A DNA stretch of 64,000 nucleotides from Gossypium raimondii (taxonomy: Eukaryota > Streptophyta > Magnoliopsida > Malvales > Malvaceae). Position 1 is the stretch's first letter; each line of letters starts with the position of its first letter. The translations under genes and the position numbers were made by a program. Under the pieces are notes generated by a model. It was not told where the DNA came from, did not search any database, and worked only from the letters and a program-made list of their open reading frames with translations. The stretch lies in the NCBI RefSeq assembly GCF_025698545.1, contig NC_068569.1:5332001-5396000 (forward strand), given 5' to 3'. Below, one piece after another: positions 60,871 through 64,000 of the stretch.

Positions 60871-63774
60871 ATGGCATGCATGAAACTTGGATCCAAAACT
60901 GATGCATTTAAAAGGCAAGGGCAGGCTTGGTATGTGCCTGATCTCTGCAATTCAACTTCATCTCCATCTCTCTCTGCCTACATATCTTCTGTCTTTGACT
61001 ATTGTAAGATTATTATTATTTATTTTCTTGTTTTGCTTCACTACGTTTTAATGTCCACGTGGATGTGTCAACTGTGCTTTTTTCCCCCGTTATTTTAGCA
61101 TTTAGTTTAAGTTGTTAGAGATACTTCTATGTTTAAATTTACATCATGCATATGGATCAATAGAAATACTCGTATATGCATATTTTGGTTCTTGATTTAA
61201 GCGACCAAGTTATTTTTTGTTGTAAGAGATACATTTAACTATTACCATATCCATTTCCTATGTTACACGGCCTCTAGTACCCATGTCCCACGCATATTCG
61301 AATATAGATAAGGAGGTATGATCCTCCAAATTTATGAAAAAATTATGATTCTGAAAAGGTTGAGCATATCCGTGTGAGACATACCCGCTTCCAGTTGGGG
61401 TAACATTGATCCTATCCTCCTTGTTCCCTATGCTTACATTATGCATTTAGTGAACTATGATAGAATAAGTGACTTGGAATAACTCTTGGATTCTTCATTA
61501 CCCATACCTGACACATGGATATAAGGATATGACCTCTAATGATCCTTTAAATACATGGACAAGCTATTCAGATACCCATGCCAGATACATATGCAGATCA
61601 GACATTCACACCAGAGTCCGAGTGACAGAGGGGACAGTTTAATATCAGGTTTAGGTTAATAGTACAAAGGATAGAAAATATAATTGCACCTTTTTGTTTT
61701 CCTTCCCAAAAGACCATGTTCCTTTTCAGAAGTAAGTTACAAATCTGACATTTTTTTTATCAATATTTGTTAACTACATTGGAATCAAGAAAAATGAGAA
61801 TATGGCATTTATTTCTTATCAATCCTAAGCATTTGGATGGAAAGGAAATTTTTGAAAAATTGGCGCAATAATGCCCAATAATTATTCTTATTATTATCTC
61901 ATACTCTCATGTGTATAACAGAGGAAATCATTTCATATTGCTGAACATTTTTGTTAAGGATGAACGATTAATGACTCTTCTCAAATAAGAATATTTTATA
62001 ATATGGGACTAAACTTCTTGCATCTCTCTGTGCTTGTGTGAGTCTTATTGTATTTCTCTTTATATTGAGCTTAATATGTATGTGATGCTTATAGGTTCTG
62101 CACGACTGGACTTCCTAGTGATATTGTTGTTGAAGTTGGAGAAATGTCCTTTCATCTTCACAAGGTAATTTTGCCTCATCATATTTAGTACTTTCTTATT
62201 GATGTGCCTGAGGAGTAATGACCCTCTTGTACTTGTTGAAATTCACTGAATTTAATATGTTTATCAAATCTTGATGCATATTTTATCACCTTATGCAAAA
62301 ATAAAGATAGGAAATCCTTGCCATGTCCCACACCATCTTTCTGAGACCTCATATATCAGTTTCTCATGAGTTGAGATGGTACTTTTCCTATGTTTTCATG
62401 CTTTTCCTTTTAAGGATCTATAATGCAAGTCCTTTAAATGAACTTGTACCTGTTGTCACATGCATGTTAAAATGAAGTGTCTATTGTCAAATAACTAGTG
62501 ATCTTTAAGTTCCTAATTGTCTTAACTTTCCTTTGGTGCAGTTCCCTTTACTCTCTAGAAGTGGGGTTATGGAAAGATTAATTGCAGAAGCATCTGAAGA
62601 AGGTGAAGAAAAGTGTTCCATATGCCTCCCTGACATTCCTGGAGGGGCCAAAACTTTTGAACTTGTCGCCAAGTTCTGCTATGGTGTGAAACTTGAACTC
62701 ACTGCCTCAAATGTTGTGTACCTTCGAAGTGCTGCTGAGCATTTAGAAATGACCGAGGAATATGGGGAAGGCAATCTTATTACCAAGACTGAAACCTTCC
62801 TTAATCAAGTAGTCCTCCGAAATTGGAAAGACTCCCTGAGAGCACTTCAAACCTGTGATGATATTATCTCTTATGACGATGGACTGAACGTTACAAAAAG
62901 GTGCATCGAATCATTAGCCATGAAGGCATCTACCGACCCAAACCTTTCTGGGTGGCCCATAATGGAATATGGTGGTCCTATGCAGAGTCCTGGTGGAAGT
63001 GTGTTGTGGAATGGGATAAGTACAGGGGCTAGAGTAAAAAATACAAGTTCAGATTGGTGGTATGAGGATGCATCAACTTTAAGTTTTCCTCGCTATAAGA
63101 GATTGATTGCAGTCATGGAATCTCGTGGTATCAGACAGGAGATCATTGCTGGGTCTCTTACTTTTTATGCAAAAAAGTATCTACCTGGTTTGAACAGGTG
63201 CCAGGGTGCTACTGATACTAATTCTAGTACCTGTGTGGCACCTGTGGCCTTAGAGGCTCCTCCGTCAGAAGAAGATCAGAAACTTTTGCTGGAGGAGATT
63301 GATAGGTTGCTTCCTATTCAGAAAGGCCTTGTCCCCACCAACTTTCTCTTTGGACTGCTTCAAACAGCCTTAATTCTTCAAGTAAGCCCCTCCTATATAT
63401 CTAACTTTGAGAAAAGGATTGGAATGCAGCTTGATCAAGCAACACTGGAAGATCTCCTGATACCTAATTTCTCCTGTTCTATGGAAACACTATATAATGT
63501 TGACTGTGTGCAGCAAATTCTTGAACATTTTCTTGCAATGGACCAGATCACGGGTGGAGCCTCTCCATCTTTGGTTGATGATGGTCAGATTACCGCCTCG
63601 CCTTCATTAACACCAGTTACACTGGTAGCCAAGCTAATTGATGGGTACCTTGCAGAGGTTGCCTCTGATGTTAATTTGAAGCTCCCCAAGTTTCAGGCTC
63701 TTGCTGCTTCTGTTCCTGACTACGCCAGGCACTTGGATGATGGTCTGTATCGTGCAGTAGACATTTATCTGAAG
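60871..63774 (+). CDS. NPH3-family BTB protein (At1g30440-like), 3' end beyond the window
   Basis: NPH3/RPT2-like proteins are plasma-membrane-linked adaptors of CUL3 ubiquitin ligases acting in phototropin and auxin-transport signalling; the role of this subgroup is little known. Exons 60871-60929, 62095-62164 and 62542-63774 give the first 454 residues. The N-terminus MACMKLGSKTDAFKRQGQAW joins across a 1.2-kb intron to FCTTGLPSDIVVEVGEMSFHLHK, a hallmark of the subgroup. The BTB domain covers about 20-120. The NPH3 domain starts near 212 (SDWWYEDASTLSFPRYKRL) and continues past KRIGMQLDQATLEDLLIPNF and AKLIDGYLAEVASDVNLKLP to DIYLK at a clean donor (63775). The remaining NPH3 domain and the coiled-coil tail should lie right of 64000. 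The exon 1 donor is inside an open frame (to 61098), so intron retention would give a 76-residue product. Confidence 0.9.
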
Positions 63775-64000
63775 GTACCGTCCCTACTGCACACATTTGC
63801 TACTTATGTTGTTTCTTCAGTTTGATATGCTGTAAATATAGCTGCAACTGGTTCACTAATCCAGGACCCTTGTCACAACTCTACCCAAATGCATCATTCC
63901 TATGCTTTAACCTCAATTCATGTTGACCTTAGATTAGGATTCACACATTTTAAAGAGACATAAGTTGTCAATGCAGGATGTTTATGTCCTTGGATCATTG

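Noticed and set aside
1-64000. CRISPR arrays, operons, rRNA or tRNA genes, phage or plasmid functions
   Set aside because: None seen. The window is intron-bearing plant nuclear DNA, and I found no cloverleaf-like tRNA boxes or rRNA stretches by eye.

Overview
This is a 64 kb piece of a flowering-plant nuclear genome. It is strongly AT-rich. Genes are split by short GT-AG introns, and the proteins belong to plant families: a cuticle-type half-size ABCG transporter, an NPH3/BTB protein, a GH17 glucanase, a COMT-type methyltransferase and a TPR-J protein. The long terminal repeats that begin TGTAACACCCCTA look to me like repeats common in cotton (Gossypium, Malvaceae). That assignment is inference from memory, not a search.

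Layout. 1-4936 (-): 5' end of an NAD kinase 1-like gene whose catalytic part lies outside the window. 5-10.6 kb: AT-rich intergenic DNA with diverged repeats and a TIR element. 10623-15574 (-): complete nine-exon ABCG12/15-like transporter. 15.6-22.7 kb: repeat land with a decayed LINE RNase H fragment and a solo LTR. 22694-23566 (-): COMT-like O-methyltransferase lacking its first exon. 23.6-28.1 kb: small repeats and a second RNase H fossil. 28097-34027 (+): ten-exon gene for a 941-residue secretory protein of repeated propeller-like units. 34612-35072 (+): small PIG-Y-like membrane protein of GPI-anchor synthesis. 35.8-36.4 kb (+): third RNase H fossil. 37280-38635 (-): PR-2 type beta-1,3-glucanase. 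41334-43679: second solo LTR of the same family, inserted in a degenerate short-repeat tract. 47047-53362 (+): eleven-exon TPR-J co-chaperone. 55301-58448 (-): seven-exon coiled-coil protein of unknown function. 60871 to beyond the right edge (+): NPH3-type BTB gene.

The genes do not form a pathway or cluster; each is an ordinary single plant gene with its own flanks. Exon boundaries were worked out by hand from GT-AG sites, reading-frame phase and family conservation. All complete gene models close in phase (686, 941, 88, 346, 1217 and 307 residues).

I found no multi-gene novel system. The observations most worth a second look are five copies of a [DE]FxFxA motif in the disordered N-terminus of the TPR-J protein, the uncharacterised propeller-like secretory protein, two independently inserted solo LTRs with perfect target duplications, and the exon-1-less methyltransferase.
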